From assembly GCA_030656435.1 (NCBI GenBank), contig JAUSOA010000055.1, positions 1 through 12,917 on the forward strand: a DNA stretch of 12,917 nucleotides, written 5' to 3'. The notes under the pieces are model-generated. The model did not search any database, had not been told where the DNA came from, and saw only the letters and a program-made list of their open reading frames with translations. Source of the DNA: Acholeplasmataceae bacterium (GTDB lineage Bacteria; Bacillota_I; Bacilli_A; Acholeplasmatales; Acholeplasmataceae). Shown in pieces: positions 6,706-12,917 of this stretch. The position numbers and the translations under genes are program-made. Each line of letters starts with the position of its first letter. Within the stretch, counting starts at the first letter, position 1.

Positions 6706-8187
6706 ATGAAACGTTTGGTACGAATGATTGTTTCGAGAACAACTTTTATCTTAGTTCTACTACTTGCACAAATTGTACTCTTTTTAGTTCTTATTGATTA
6801 TGTATCCAATATAGGTGATTGGTCTATTGCCTTTTATGCTGTATCGATTATCATCGTCATCTACTTAATTGCTAAGGAAGAGAATCCCTACTATAAAATC
6901 AGTTGGATTATCCCTATCTTAGTGTTTCCACTCTTTGGTGGTCTCTTCTATCTCTTTTATCGACAAAGAAATTTAAGCTCAACAATAATCCAAAGACATT
7001 TAAATATCGATTCAAGTCGCAAAGATTACACAGATACCTTTGAAAACAAACTTCAAACCAAGAAATCGATCTATTTAGAGAATCAAAACTGGCCAACCTA
7101 TTCAAATACAAAAACCGAGTTTTTAGGTTCTGGTGAACTGATGTTTGAACGCATGCTTGAGGATATCAGTAAAGCTAAGAAATATATATTTTTAGAGTTC
7201 TTTATTATCAATCAAGGGCAAATGTGGGATACATTACTTGCATTATTAAAGAAAAAAATGAGTGAAGGTGTTGATGTTAAGATTATTTTTGATGATTTTG
7301 GTAGTTCTACTCTCCCGTTTCGATATGTCAATAAAATGAAAAAAATGGGAATTGATGCCATCAATTTCAATCCAATGCGCATTCATTTAAACTTCGCGAT
7401 GAATTACCGTGATCACCGAAAAATAGTTGTAATTGATGGAAATGTAGGCTATACCGGTGGTATCAATATCGGAGATGAATATATCAATAAAATATCTCCA
7501 TTTGGCCATTGGCTCGATGCAGGGATTCGACTTGAGGGAGAAGCTGTATGGAGCTTAGTCATCTCATTTCTTGAAAATTACCGATTTGTTGGTAAAAAAG
7601 ATGTTGATTACAATCACTATAAGGGACACAAAAGTAAGGAATCAGATGGATTTGTTGCACCGTTTACAGATACTCCACTAGACAGAGAGTTAACAACTAA
7701 GAATATGTATTTGCATTTGATTAGTTCAGCCAATACCTCCATTGATATCACTACACCCTATCTCATTATTGATAATGAACTTAATACAGCATTAAAACTT
7801 GCTGCAAGCTCTGGAGTTAAGGTTAGAATCATTATTCCTTATGTACCAGATAAACGAATTGTCTATATGGTTACTGAATCCTATGTGCCTGAGCTTGTTG
7901 AGGCAGGATGCAATGTATACCGCTACGAGCCAGGATTTATTCACTCGAAGATGATGATTATTGACAGTAATAAAGCAATGATCGGAACTGCAAATCTTGA
8001 TTTTAGAAGTCTTTATCTTCACTTTGAAAATAGTGTATTTTTGGATGGATGCAAAACAATTCAAGAAATGACTACATTTTTTGATGAAACTGTAGAAAAA
8101 AGCATTTGTGTGACACAAACAAGTAAAAAGAATATCATCTATAGATTAATCCAAATCATGCTGAGAGGCTTTGCGGCATTGATGTAG
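6706..8187 (+). CDS. cls: Cardiolipin synthase (phospholipase D superfamily)
   Basis: Membrane enzyme that joins two phosphatidylglycerols to make cardiolipin and glycerol. The 493 residues have the standard layout: two N-terminal membrane segments (about residues 8-30 and 35-55), a PLDNc-type stretch with EENPYYKISWIIPILVFPLFGG, quoted here only by its key residues N60-P61 and W67 to G80, and two PLD domains. The HKD motifs are complete: HRKIVVID (H237, K239, D244) with GYTGGINIGDEY following, and HSKMMIID (H413, K415, D420) with IGTANLDFRSL following. ATG at 6706 is chosen because AAGGAGG at 6693-6699 lies 6 bases upstream. An upstream in-frame TTG at 6688 would place the ribosome site inside the gene. 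It is transcribed with yaaA and ends at a strong terminator. Confidence 0.96.
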   Translation: MKRLVRMIVSRTTFILVLLLAQIVLFLVLIDYVSNIGDWSIAFYAVSIIIVIYLIAKEENPYYKISWIIPILVFPLFGGLFYLFYRQRNLSSTIIQRHLNIDSSRKDYTDTFENKLQTKKSIYLENQNWPTYSNTKTEFLGSGELMFERMLEDISKAKKYIFLEFFIINQGQMWDTLLALLKKKMSEGVDVKIIFDDFGSSTLPFRYVNKMKKMGIDAINFNPMRIHLNFAMNYRDHRKIVVIDGNVGYTGGINIGDEYINKISPFGHWLDAGIRLEGEAVWSLVISFLENYRFVGKKDVDYNHYKGHKSKESDGFVAPFTDTPLDRELTTKNMYLHLISSANTSIDITTPYLIIDNELNTALKLAASSGVKVRIIIPYVPDKRIVYMVTESYVPELVEAGCNVYRYEPGFIHSKMMIIDSNKAMIGTANLDFRSLYLHFENSVFLDGCKTIQEMTTFFDETVEKSICVTQTSKKNIIYRLIQIMLRGFAALM

Positions 8188-8194
8188 AAAAATG

Positions 8195-8218
8195 GTTCGA
8201 GCAATCGAGCTTTTTTTT
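8195..8218 (+). terminator. Terminator of yaaA-cls
   Basis: A six-pair stem GTTCGA / TCGAGC (one G-T pair) closes a GCAA tetraloop and is followed by eight T. It begins 8 bases after the cls stop. Confidence 0.85.
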
Positions 8219-8227
8219 ATAAAAATG

Positions 8228-8254
8228 AAAAAAAAGCACCACCGAAGTGATGCT
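8228..8254 (-). terminator. Terminator of the membrane protein gene at 8272-8964
   Basis: On the minus strand an eight-pair stem AGCATCAC / GTGGTGCT (one G-T pair) has a TTCG tetraloop and a run of seven T. It sits tail-to-tail with the cls terminator, insulating the two convergent units. Confidence 0.88.
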
Positions 8255-8271
8255 TAATCCAGTTTTAAAGT

Positions 8272-8964
8272 TTATTTTCTTGCGAATCCTAATACACCAA
8301 ACGCTGAACCAATAACAAAGAATAGGTAAGTGAGTAGGTATAATACGATATTGATAGTATTAAATATTTCGATATCATTTAAGGATGCTACAAATTGTTT
8401 AGCTGCAAACATTGCGACTGCTAAAAATAATGTAATTGAACCTAAACGCATCATAAATATTGATAATCGATTCGGTTTCTTGTAAGCGAAGAGTACCCAT
8501 AAGAGGAATGGTACTGCAACTGCTGCTCCTGGAATGATATATAAAGAAATACCATTTAATAAATCAATCAGAGGAGAAACAAGACCTAAAACGGTTGCTA
8601 CCCATGCAGGTGATGATAAAGTAATAGGAAATAAAGGTGAAGTTGCTGCAATCGTACCTTCAATCAAAACAAATACTAAAGCGACCGTTAAGAGAACGCG
8701 TAGAATTAAACCTCTACGAATTGCCCAAAGTAGCATAATGAGACCTGCAACCAAACCTAAAAGTGCATATTCATCAATTATTGGATAGGGTGCTGCAAAA
8801 TCATTAATCATCGTTGCATAAGGTAATACATTTCCAATCAGTGGTAAATCTTGATAACCAAGTATCAATTTCGCACTGAGAAAGGTTGATGTAACTAAAA
8901 TCAGTAAGAAACCGAATGTTCTCACTATCTTTCCAAACGCTTTATTATAAACCCTTTTGTTCAT
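8272..8964 (-). CDS. Unrecognised multi-pass membrane protein
   Basis: I do not recognise a family for this 230-residue protein. It has a basic N-terminus (MNKRVYNKAFGKIVR) and about six or seven hydrophobic segments, near residues 15-35, 64-82, 87-108, 120-138, 140-161, 172-192 and 203-226. A short extracytoplasmic-looking stretch (37-62) is rich in Pro, Asp and Tyr. Charged residues within the membrane parts are few (E102, D134), and no catalytic or transport motif is visible. The start ATG is preceded by a weak GGTGAG. The gene follows the EIIC-like gene on the same strand after 78 bases. That gap holds an extended -10 promoter, so the gene is probably its own unit. It ends in a strong terminator. 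It looks intact and expressed; its function is unknown. Confidence 0.85.
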   Translation of the reverse strand: MNKRVYNKAFGKIVRTFGFLLILVTSTFLSAKLILGYQDLPLIGNVLPYATMINDFAAPYPIIDEYALLGLVAGLIMLLWAIRRGLILRVLLTVALVFVLIEGTIAATSPLFPITLSSPAWVATVLGLVSPLIDLLNGISLYIIPGAAVAVPFLLWVLFAYKKPNRLSIFMMRLGSITLFLAVAMFAAKQFVASLNDIEIFNTINIVLYLLTYLFFVIGSAFGVLGFARK

Positions 8965-8980
8965 ATAGAACTCACCACTT

Positions 8981-8999
8981 TCTTTAAGACATTCTATTC
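8981..8999 (-). repeat. Leader block shared with 5911-5931 (second copy)
   Basis: The plus strand reads TCTTTAAGACA followed directly by TTCTATTC. It differs from the pncB leader copy only by lack of a CT dinucleotide. It lies 17 bases upstream of the start codon at 8964. Confidence 0.5.
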
Positions 9000-9006
9000 A
9001 AGTTTT

Positions 9007-9015
9007 ATTTTACCA
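9007..9015 (-). promoter_or_regulatory. Promoter for the 8272-8964 gene (extended -10)
   Basis: On the minus strand TGGTAAAAT is a TG-N-TAAAAT extended -10 element, 42 bases before the start codon. A TTGATA lies further upstream but at an over-long spacing of 20. Confidence 0.45.
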
Positions 9016-9042
9016 TACTTTATAAATGATGTTATCAATATG

Positions 9043-10098
9043 TTACGAATTTATGTCCTTATTAACTGCTAAGTCGCCTATTACAATTATATTACGTGCT
9101 CTAAATAGTAAATCGATGAAAAATACTAAAACTGCTGCAAGCAAAATCATTAAAATAACTGATAGCCAAGCCATGAATGAGTATCCCATCGCTTCTAAAG
9201 TCTGAAGCTGTCCGACAAGACCTGATGAGCCCATACCAGCACCAAATTTAGTTGTATTGGTACCAAGTAATAAGACGAATACAGGACCTAGTATAGCAGA
9301 GGCAATAATAGTTGGTAACCAAATCACAGGCTTTCTTAATATGTTTTTGAATTGAAGCATCGAAGTACCAAATGCAATCGACAAGACCATACCGATATTG
9401 TTATCTTTTCTAGATTGTACTGCAAATCCAATCATTTGAACTGTACATCCAATAACTGCAGCTCCACCAGCAATACCATCTAAGCTAATCGCGATTGCAA
9501 TTGCTGCAGAGGATAGAGGGGATGTGAGTAGCATACCCATGGTCACAGCGATTAAAATACTCATAGGGAATGGTGCAATGCTTGTTGCACTATGAATACC
9601 TACGGAAATGTAATAAACAACAAATCCAATTGGACCTGATAATAACAATGTTAAAACTAAAGCAACAATAGAACCGAATAATGGAACAAGTAAAATATCA
9701 ATGGGTGTTTTTTTGACTAAAACATACTTAATCGCAAGATACCCGAAAACGACGACTAGATAAGTAGTTACAGGATCGTTATTTAATCCTGGAACAATAC
9801 CGACACCAAATGTATATTTAAAGCTGGTGGCGATTCCACCCATAACAGATAGCACAACCATCTTTAATCCTTGCATTTTTAAAGATAATGCAATACCCAT
9901 ACCAATACCAACACCCATTAGACCACGAAGTGCAGTAAACAATGTGACTTCAATCAATTCGATTCCTAAAAGCTTTCCAAATTGTTGAAAAATAACTGCG
10001 ATGATGAGTGTTGCAAATAAACCGTAAACCATTCCATTCATCGTTGTCATAATGAAACTCTTGAAACTACCTTCTTGCTTGACTACTTTCTCTGTCAC
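9043..10098 (-). CDS. PTS_EIIC_2 / PfoR-like membrane protein
   Basis: A 351-residue integral membrane protein that I assign to the PTS_EIIC_2 (PfoR-like, COG3641) group from its overall layout and a Gly-rich motif. These proteins resemble sugar-permease IIC domains but often lack partner IIA and IIB domains; PfoR of Clostridium perfringens was described as a regulator of perfringolysin production. Visible parts are hydrophobic segments near 26-42, 52-72, 78-96, 110-127, 134-156, 157-170, 178-192, 196-226, 236-247, 258-280 and 308-332, and the motif KFGAGMGSSGLVGQ (284-297). The start is GTG, with AAAGAGGT (10106-10113) about 8 bases upstream. No upstream Met candidate fits better. No IIA, IIB or sugar-metabolism gene lies beside it, so the substrate is unknown. 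Family call good, function uncertain. Confidence 0.82.
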   Translation of the reverse strand: MTEKVVKQEGSFKSFIMTTMNGMVYGLFATLIIAVIFQQFGKLLGIELIEVTLFTALRGLMGVGIGMGIALSLKMQGLKMVVLSVMGGIATSFKYTFGVGIVPGLNNDPVTTYLVVVFGYLAIKYVLVKKTPIDILLVPLFGSIVALVLTLLLSGPIGFVVYYISVGIHSATSIAPFPMSILIAVTMGMLLTSPLSSAAIAIAISLDGIAGGAAVIGCTVQMIGFAVQSRKDNNIGMVLSIAFGTSMLQFKNILRKPVIWLPTIIASAILGPVFVLLLGTNTTKFGAGMGSSGLVGQLQTLEAMGYSFMAWLSVILMILLAAVLVFFIDLLFRARNIIVIGDLAVNKDINS

Positions 10099-10134
10099 GA
10101 ACTTTACCTCTTTCTTGTTTTCTAAAAAATGAAA

Positions 10135-10166
10135 GGCTATCCAACATAAAAAATGTTAATGACGCC
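10135..10166 (-). promoter_or_regulatory. Stem-loop in the leader of the EIIC-like gene
   Basis: On the minus strand the leader can fold as GGC / GCC, TC / GA and TAACAT / ATGTTG around a five-T loop, with small internal bulges. It lies between the TATAAT and the ribosome site. It matches no riboswitch class I know and has no T tail, so it may simply be an AT-rich hairpin. Confidence 0.3.
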
Positions 10167-10176
10167 CCCATGTGCT

Positions 10177-10182
10177 ATTATA
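10177..10182 (-). promoter_or_regulatory. Possible -10 box for the EIIC-like gene
   Basis: A perfect TATAAT on the minus strand begins right at the end of the tRNA terminator's T-rich tail. A weak GTGATT -35 at 17 bases would fall inside the terminator stem. The roughly 75-base leader that follows contains the stem-loop at 10135-10166. Confidence 0.4.
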
Positions 10183-10212
10183 AAACAAAAGCCGTGAAAA
10201 ATCACGACTTTT
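10183..10212 (-). terminator. Terminator after tRNA-Leu
   Basis: On the minus strand AAAAGTCGTGA / TCACGGCTTTT forms an 11-pair stem (one G-T pair) around TTTT. It runs into TTTTGTTTT. It starts 12 bases after the tRNA CCA end. Confidence 0.8.
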
Positions 10213-10223
10213 ATACTTTTAAT

Positions 10224-10311
10224 TGGTCCCCGCGGCCGGGCTCGAACCAGCACGGATTATTCATCCACCAGATTTTGAGTCTGGCACGTCTACCAATTTC
10301 ATCACGCGGGG
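10224..10311 (-). tRNA. tRNA-Leu (anticodon CAA)
   Basis: The minus strand folds as a class II tRNA of 88 bases including an encoded CCA. The acceptor stem is CCCCGCG / CGCGGGG with discriminator A. The D arm region reads AATTGGTAGAC. The anticodon arm is CCAGA-CTCAAAA-TCTGG, giving anticodon CAA, which reads the leucine codon TTG. A long variable arm follows, and the T arm carries GGTTCGAGCC. It has its own promoter and terminator. Confidence 0.97.
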
Positions 10312-10314
10312 TTA

Positions 10315-10338
10315 TTTTGCTACAAATATGCAGCAAAA
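10315..10338. repeat. Inverted repeat in the tRNA-Leu 5' leader
   Basis: TTTTGCTAC and GCAGCAAAA pair over nine positions (one G-T) with a 6-base loop. It lies between the tRNA -10 box and the mature 5' end, across the predicted start site. No T tail follows on either strand, so it is not an obvious argS terminator. Confidence 0.45.
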
Positions 10339-10340
10339 TT

Positions 10341-10369
10341 ATGATAACACGGTTTTATTTATTTTGCAA
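10341..10369 (-). promoter_or_regulatory. tRNA-Leu promoter
   Basis: TTGCAA (10364-10369) and TATCAT (10341-10346) on the minus strand are 17 bases apart, with TG one base before the -10. It lies just past the argS stop codon, so the tRNA can be made independently of argS. Confidence 0.7.
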
Positions 10370-10387
10370 TTCTTAATCTCTTTATTT

Positions 10388-12064
10388 CTACATTTCTTTG
10401 AGTGGTGAAATACCAAGAATTCTCAAGCCTTCATTAATAACTGCTTGAATCGATTTGATGAATAAGAGATTTGCATTCTTATGCTTAGAATTCTCTACAT
10501 TAATTCTTTGTTTACCATAAAATGAATTGAATCCTTGAGCAAGAGCTGTAATATATCTTGCAATCACGCTTGGTGCATTTTGTTCCTGAGCCTTTAGGAT
10601 GATGTGAGGAAATTGAGCAAGTTGCTTAATCACTTCAAAGTAGTGATCCTCTTGATAATAGCTAGTATCTATATCCTTCATGTCAAGTTCGTTTTCTTTT
10701 AGGATGCTTTCGATTCTAACACTTGAGTATTGCAAATATGGTCCTGTCATTCCTTCGAATTTCAGCATGTTGGCAAGATTGAAGTCGACATCTAAATGTC
10801 TTTCATTCTTTAAGTCATTAAAGATAATGGCTCCAACACCCACTTTTCGTGATACATCGTCTTGGTTTTTTAAATCAGGATTCTTAGAAGTGATTGCTTC
10901 TTTCGCATCCTTGATTGCTTGTGTGATGACGTCTTCAAGTCTTGTAAACTTACCACTTCTTGTCGACATTTTCTTACCATCAACTAAGACTAGACCGAAA
11001 TTAACATGCTCTAAATCAAAATTGTAGCCCATTAAATCGGTAACTGCTTTTAGTTGTTTAAAGTGTAATTGCTGTTCATTTCCTACGATATATAAAAGCT
11101 TATCTGCATGATAGGTCTCATAGCGATATAGGATTGCAGCTACATCTCTTGTAATATATAAGGTTGCTCCATCTGATTTCTTAATTAATGCAGGTGGAAG
11201 ATCAAAACTTGTTAAATCGACGATGGTTGCACCCTCGTCAACCTTGAGTAGTTCTTTCTCTTCTAACATATCGACAACTCGATCCATCTTGTCATTATAG
11301 AATGCTTCACCATTGAATGAATCAAATTGGACATCAAGAAGCTCATACATTTCCATAAACTCACGCAGCGATTCATCTCTAAACCATTGCCAAAGCTTAA
11401 TATATTCTAAGTCACCTTGTTCAAGTTTTCTAAATGCGTCTCTTGCTTTTTGAGTGAGTTCTTCATTGACTTTTTCTTCATCATTAATTCTCTTGTAGAG
11501 TTTTTGAAGCTCAATAATCGGATTTTTTCGAATATCTTGATCATTTCCCCATAATTGATAAGCAACAATCATTTTACCGAATTGGGTGCCCCAATCTCCT
11601 AAATGATTGACTGCAACGACTTCATATCCACACTTCTTATAGATATTCTTTAAGGCGTTACCAATCATTGTGGATCTTAAATGTCCTACGGAAAAGCTTT
11701 TTGCAATATTTGGTGAGGAATAATCCATAACCACGGTCTTTCCATTTCCAACAGAGCTTTGACCATAATTAAAATCACGAGTTAAAATATCATTTAAGAT
11801 ATCCTCTGCTAGTTTTTTTCTAACCAAATAGACATTTAAAAATCCATTACTAAACTCAATTTTCTCAATTTCAGAAATACCTTCTAAGGCAATGCTAAAC
11901 TTGTTAAAGACTTGAATAGGAGAACCCTTCCAAAGCTTTGCATACTGAAAAAGTGGAACAGCAATATCTGCTGAGCCCTTTTTAGCTTCTTCGATGACGA
12001 GTCCATCGACTAAGTATTTGTTTTCAATTTTTTCTCTAATCTTTTGTTTTAATGCTTCAATCAT
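10388..12064 (-). CDS. argS: Arginyl-tRNA synthetase
   Basis: Cytoplasmic class I aminoacyl-tRNA synthetase that charges tRNA-Arg with arginine using ATP. The 558 residues are typical. In order: the N-terminal Add1 domain (about 1-95), the SPNIAKSFSVGHLRST block (117-132), where the HIGH signature is written SVGH (125-128), AVNHLGDWGTQFG (151-163), the catalytic-core region TLYITRDVAA (301-310), KMSTRSG (365-371, the KMSKS equivalent, Thr in place of Lys), and a C-terminal DALR anticodon-binding domain (from about 440, GPYLQYSSVRI onward). The SVGH and KMSTRSG variants are, to my knowledge, common in ArgRS of low-GC bacteria. The start is ATG with AAGGAT upstream. The 38-base gap to the preceding thioredoxin-like gene contains a terminator-like hairpin. 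No separate promoter is evident in the gap, so expression may depend on readthrough. Confidence 0.98.
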   Translation of the reverse strand: MIEALKQKIREKIENKYLVDGLVIEEAKKGSADIAVPLFQYAKLWKGSPIQVFNKFSIALEGISEIEKIEFSNGFLNVYLVRKKLAEDILNDILTRDFNYGQSSVGNGKTVVMDYSSPNIAKSFSVGHLRSTMIGNALKNIYKKCGYEVVAVNHLGDWGTQFGKMIVAYQLWGNDQDIRKNPIIELQKLYKRINDEEKVNEELTQKARDAFRKLEQGDLEYIKLWQWFRDESLREFMEMYELLDVQFDSFNGEAFYNDKMDRVVDMLEEKELLKVDEGATIVDLTSFDLPPALIKKSDGATLYITRDVAAILYRYETYHADKLLYIVGNEQQLHFKQLKAVTDLMGYNFDLEHVNFGLVLVDGKKMSTRSGKFTRLEDVITQAIKDAKEAITSKNPDLKNQDDVSRKVGVGAIIFNDLKNERHLDVDFNLANMLKFEGMTGPYLQYSSVRIESILKENELDMKDIDTSYYQEDHYFEVIKQLAQFPHIILKAQEQNAPSVIARYITALAQGFNSFYGKQRINVENSKHKNANLLFIKSIQAVINEGLRILGISPLKEM

Positions 12065-12081
12065 TTTTTATCATCCTTATC

Positions 12082-12104
12082 AAAAAAAGCACAGTGTGCT
12101 TTTT
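12082..12104 (-). terminator. Hairpin terminator in the gap before argS
   Basis: On the minus strand AAAAAGCAC / GTGCTTTTT with a 3-base loop is followed by further T (seven in all). It overlaps the stop codon of the thioredoxin-like gene and ends 18 bases before the argS start. It may terminate fully or act as a partial terminator within one operon. Confidence 0.65.
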
Positions 12105-12693
12105 ATTCTGTAATCTTAATAACTGCTGCTCTATAAAAGTCACGGATACTTCTATTGATATCTGTTTGAGCTGTTGATGAACCTGGACTAAATTGGGTAA
12201 CGAGTTCGCCATCAATAAAAACGAGTAATTGCGGTGTTGAATTGATGATTGATGGGAATGCAGTTTGGAATTTAACAAAATCAGCAACATTTTCATTTGG
12301 ATTAATGTAATAGATTTTTGATGTATAATCTTCTACATTTTCAGAACGAAAATATGACTCAAAACCCTTAATATGAGTTTGGCATGCTGGGCATGATGGG
12401 AAGCCTACATAAACAACAACAACTTCTTCTTTTGCAATAATCTTATCAAGACCTCTTTTAAATAACTTAGAACCATATGTTACTTGGTAAAATGGGTGGT
12501 CTTCAGTAAGCTCAATATTGTAAAGTTCATAGGATTTTGCAATTTTTTCTTGGTTTGTTGGTTGGAAGATTAAAATCAGTCCAAATACAATGACGAAGAA
12601 TCCTATGATGCTAGCAATGGTAATTGGATGGACTTTCGGTTCAACCTTATTATACTTATCAATTTTTATTTTTTTAACATTTTGGCGTGCCAT
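12103..12693 (-). CDS. Membrane-anchored thioredoxin-like protein
   Basis: A 196-residue protein with a basic N-terminal tail, one membrane segment (about 25-44) and a soluble domain predicted to lie outside the membrane by the positive-inside rule. The domain has a thioredoxin-fold layout: strand VVVVYVGFPS (91-100), active site CPAC (101-104), a second strand near KIYYINP (126-132), and a likely cis-Pro in STPQLLVFIDG (152-162). The CPAC pair is intact, so disulfide exchange at the cell surface is plausible; reductase or oxidase direction cannot be told. Bacteriocin-accessory-like thioredoxin proteins have a similar build. ATG with GGAGG (12701-12705) and a strong promoter upstream support the start. 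The partner electron donor is not visible here. Confidence 0.88.
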   Translation of the reverse strand: MARQNVKKIKIDKYNKVEPKVHPITIASIIGFFVIVFGLILIFQPTNQEKIAKSYELYNIELTEDHPFYQVTYGSKLFKRGLDKIIAKEEVVVVYVGFPSCPACQTHIKGFESYFRSENVEDYTSKIYYINPNENVADFVKFQTAFPSIINSTPQLLVFIDGELVTQFSPGSSTAQTDINRSIRDFYRAAVIKITE

Positions 12694-12722
12694 GCGTAAT
12701 CCTCCTAGTTTGACTGCTATTG

Positions 12723-12751
12723 ATTATAGCACAATTAAATGCCTTTATCAA
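12723..12751 (-). promoter_or_regulatory. Promoter of the thioredoxin-like gene
   Basis: TTGATA (12746-12751) and TATAAT (12723-12728) on the minus strand are spaced by 17 bases, with TG one base before the -10. A small dyad GCTAT / ATAGC (12716-12730) overlaps the -10. This is the best promoter in the right half and may also serve argS. Confidence 0.8.
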
Positions 12752-12790
12752 TGATAACTGGTCGTTTTTTTGGTTTATTTCAAATTATGG

Positions 12791-12917
12791 TTAAATATCT
12801 TTTCTAAATACTTTATCATAAATTTCTGAGACGTGTAAGAGATAACTTCTACTATCAAAAACATCATGAATTTCTGATTTTGTTAACAGTGATGTTACGG
12901 TTTCATTCTCTTTTAGA
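12791..12917 (-). CDS. purB: Adenylosuccinate lyase, C-terminal fragment
   Basis: Only the last 41 codons are inside the window, ending at TAA 12791-12793. The sequence contains LLTKSEIHDVFDSRSYLLHV (10-29) followed by SEIYDKVF. This resembles the C-terminal tail of PurB, where a lt.eEi...fd...yl.hvd.if.rv pattern is usual. PurB splits adenylosuccinate to AMP and SAICAR to AICAR in purine synthesis. The assignment rests on this short tail only, so it is tentative. No clear terminator follows before the thioredoxin-like promoter. Confidence 0.6.
   Translation of the reverse strand, partial: LKENETVTSLLTKSEIHDVFDSRSYLLHVSEIYDKVFRKDI

Noticed and set aside
7792..8118. 108-codon minus-strand frame inside cls
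   Set aside because: Antisense of the second PLD domain, rich in Cys, His and Asn, with no start signals.
8534..8788. 84-codon plus-strand frame opposite the unknown membrane protein
   Set aside because: Lys/Arg/Thr-rich composition is the expected antisense of hydrophobic codons; no promoter or ribosome site.
10170..10408. Short plus-strand open frames over the tRNA-Leu region
   Set aside because: They are translations of the antisense strand of a tRNA gene, a well-known source of false proteins, and have no ribosome sites.
10680..11027. 115-codon plus-strand frame inside argS
   Set aside because: Antisense shadow of a conserved synthetase region; no ribosome site or family resemblance.
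12057..12296. 79-codon minus-strand frame overlapping the thioredoxin-like gene
   Set aside because: It is in another frame of a gene with a clear domain and ribosome site, and shows no recognisable protein features.
589..12693. Genetic code 4 (TGA as Trp) for the host
   Set aside because: All long genes are full length with TGA read as stop and use TGG for Trp, so general reassignment is excluded by this window.
1..12917. CRISPR array, insertion sequence or prophage
   Set aside because: No regularly spaced direct repeats, transposase or phage-like genes are visible.

Overview
The window is low-GC bacterial DNA. It has compact genes, strong AAGGAGG-type ribosome binding sites, short intergenic gaps, and T-tailed hairpin terminators. 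Protein sequences and gene content (acetate kinase, nicotinate salvage, a PTS IIC-like protein, cardiolipin synthase, a membrane-anchored thioredoxin-like protein, housekeeping genes) point to the low-GC Gram-positive / Mollicutes side. An Acholeplasma-like organism is my best guess; this is inference, not proof. All long genes are open when TGA is read as stop, so every Trp is TGG and the genome does not use the Mycoplasma code. Even so, every recognised gene end in the window uses TAA or TAG.

Layout, left to right. Positions 14-430 (minus) carry a RelE/HigB-like toxin reading frame interrupted by one in-frame TGA. A near-consensus promoter drives it, and two matching palindromes flank that promoter. 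Positions 589-5897 (minus) hold, in transcription order, nicotinate phosphoribosyltransferase (pncB), a MATE transporter, a tRNA methyltransferase (trmL), a hemolysin III/PAQR-type membrane protein, and acetate kinase (ackA). The first four are nearly contiguous and probably form one operon. ackA has its own promoter and a terminator. A short divergent promoter region (5898-5987) separates pncB from the plus-strand pair yaaA-cls (peroxide stress protein, cardiolipin synthase).

Two back-to-back terminators (8195-8254) separate cls from the right-hand minus-strand block. In transcription order from the right edge, that block is: the C-terminus of a probable adenylosuccinate lyase (purB), a membrane-anchored thioredoxin-like protein, argS, tRNA-Leu(CAA), an orphan PTS_EIIC_2/PfoR-like membrane protein, and an unrecognised multi-pass membrane protein.

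Most of the window is ordinary housekeeping. The parts worth a second look are the interrupted toxin locus with its paired operators, a shared leader block upstream of pncB and the unknown membrane protein, a dyad inside the ackA promoter, the terminator hairpin in the short gap before argS, and the orphan EIIC with a structured leader.
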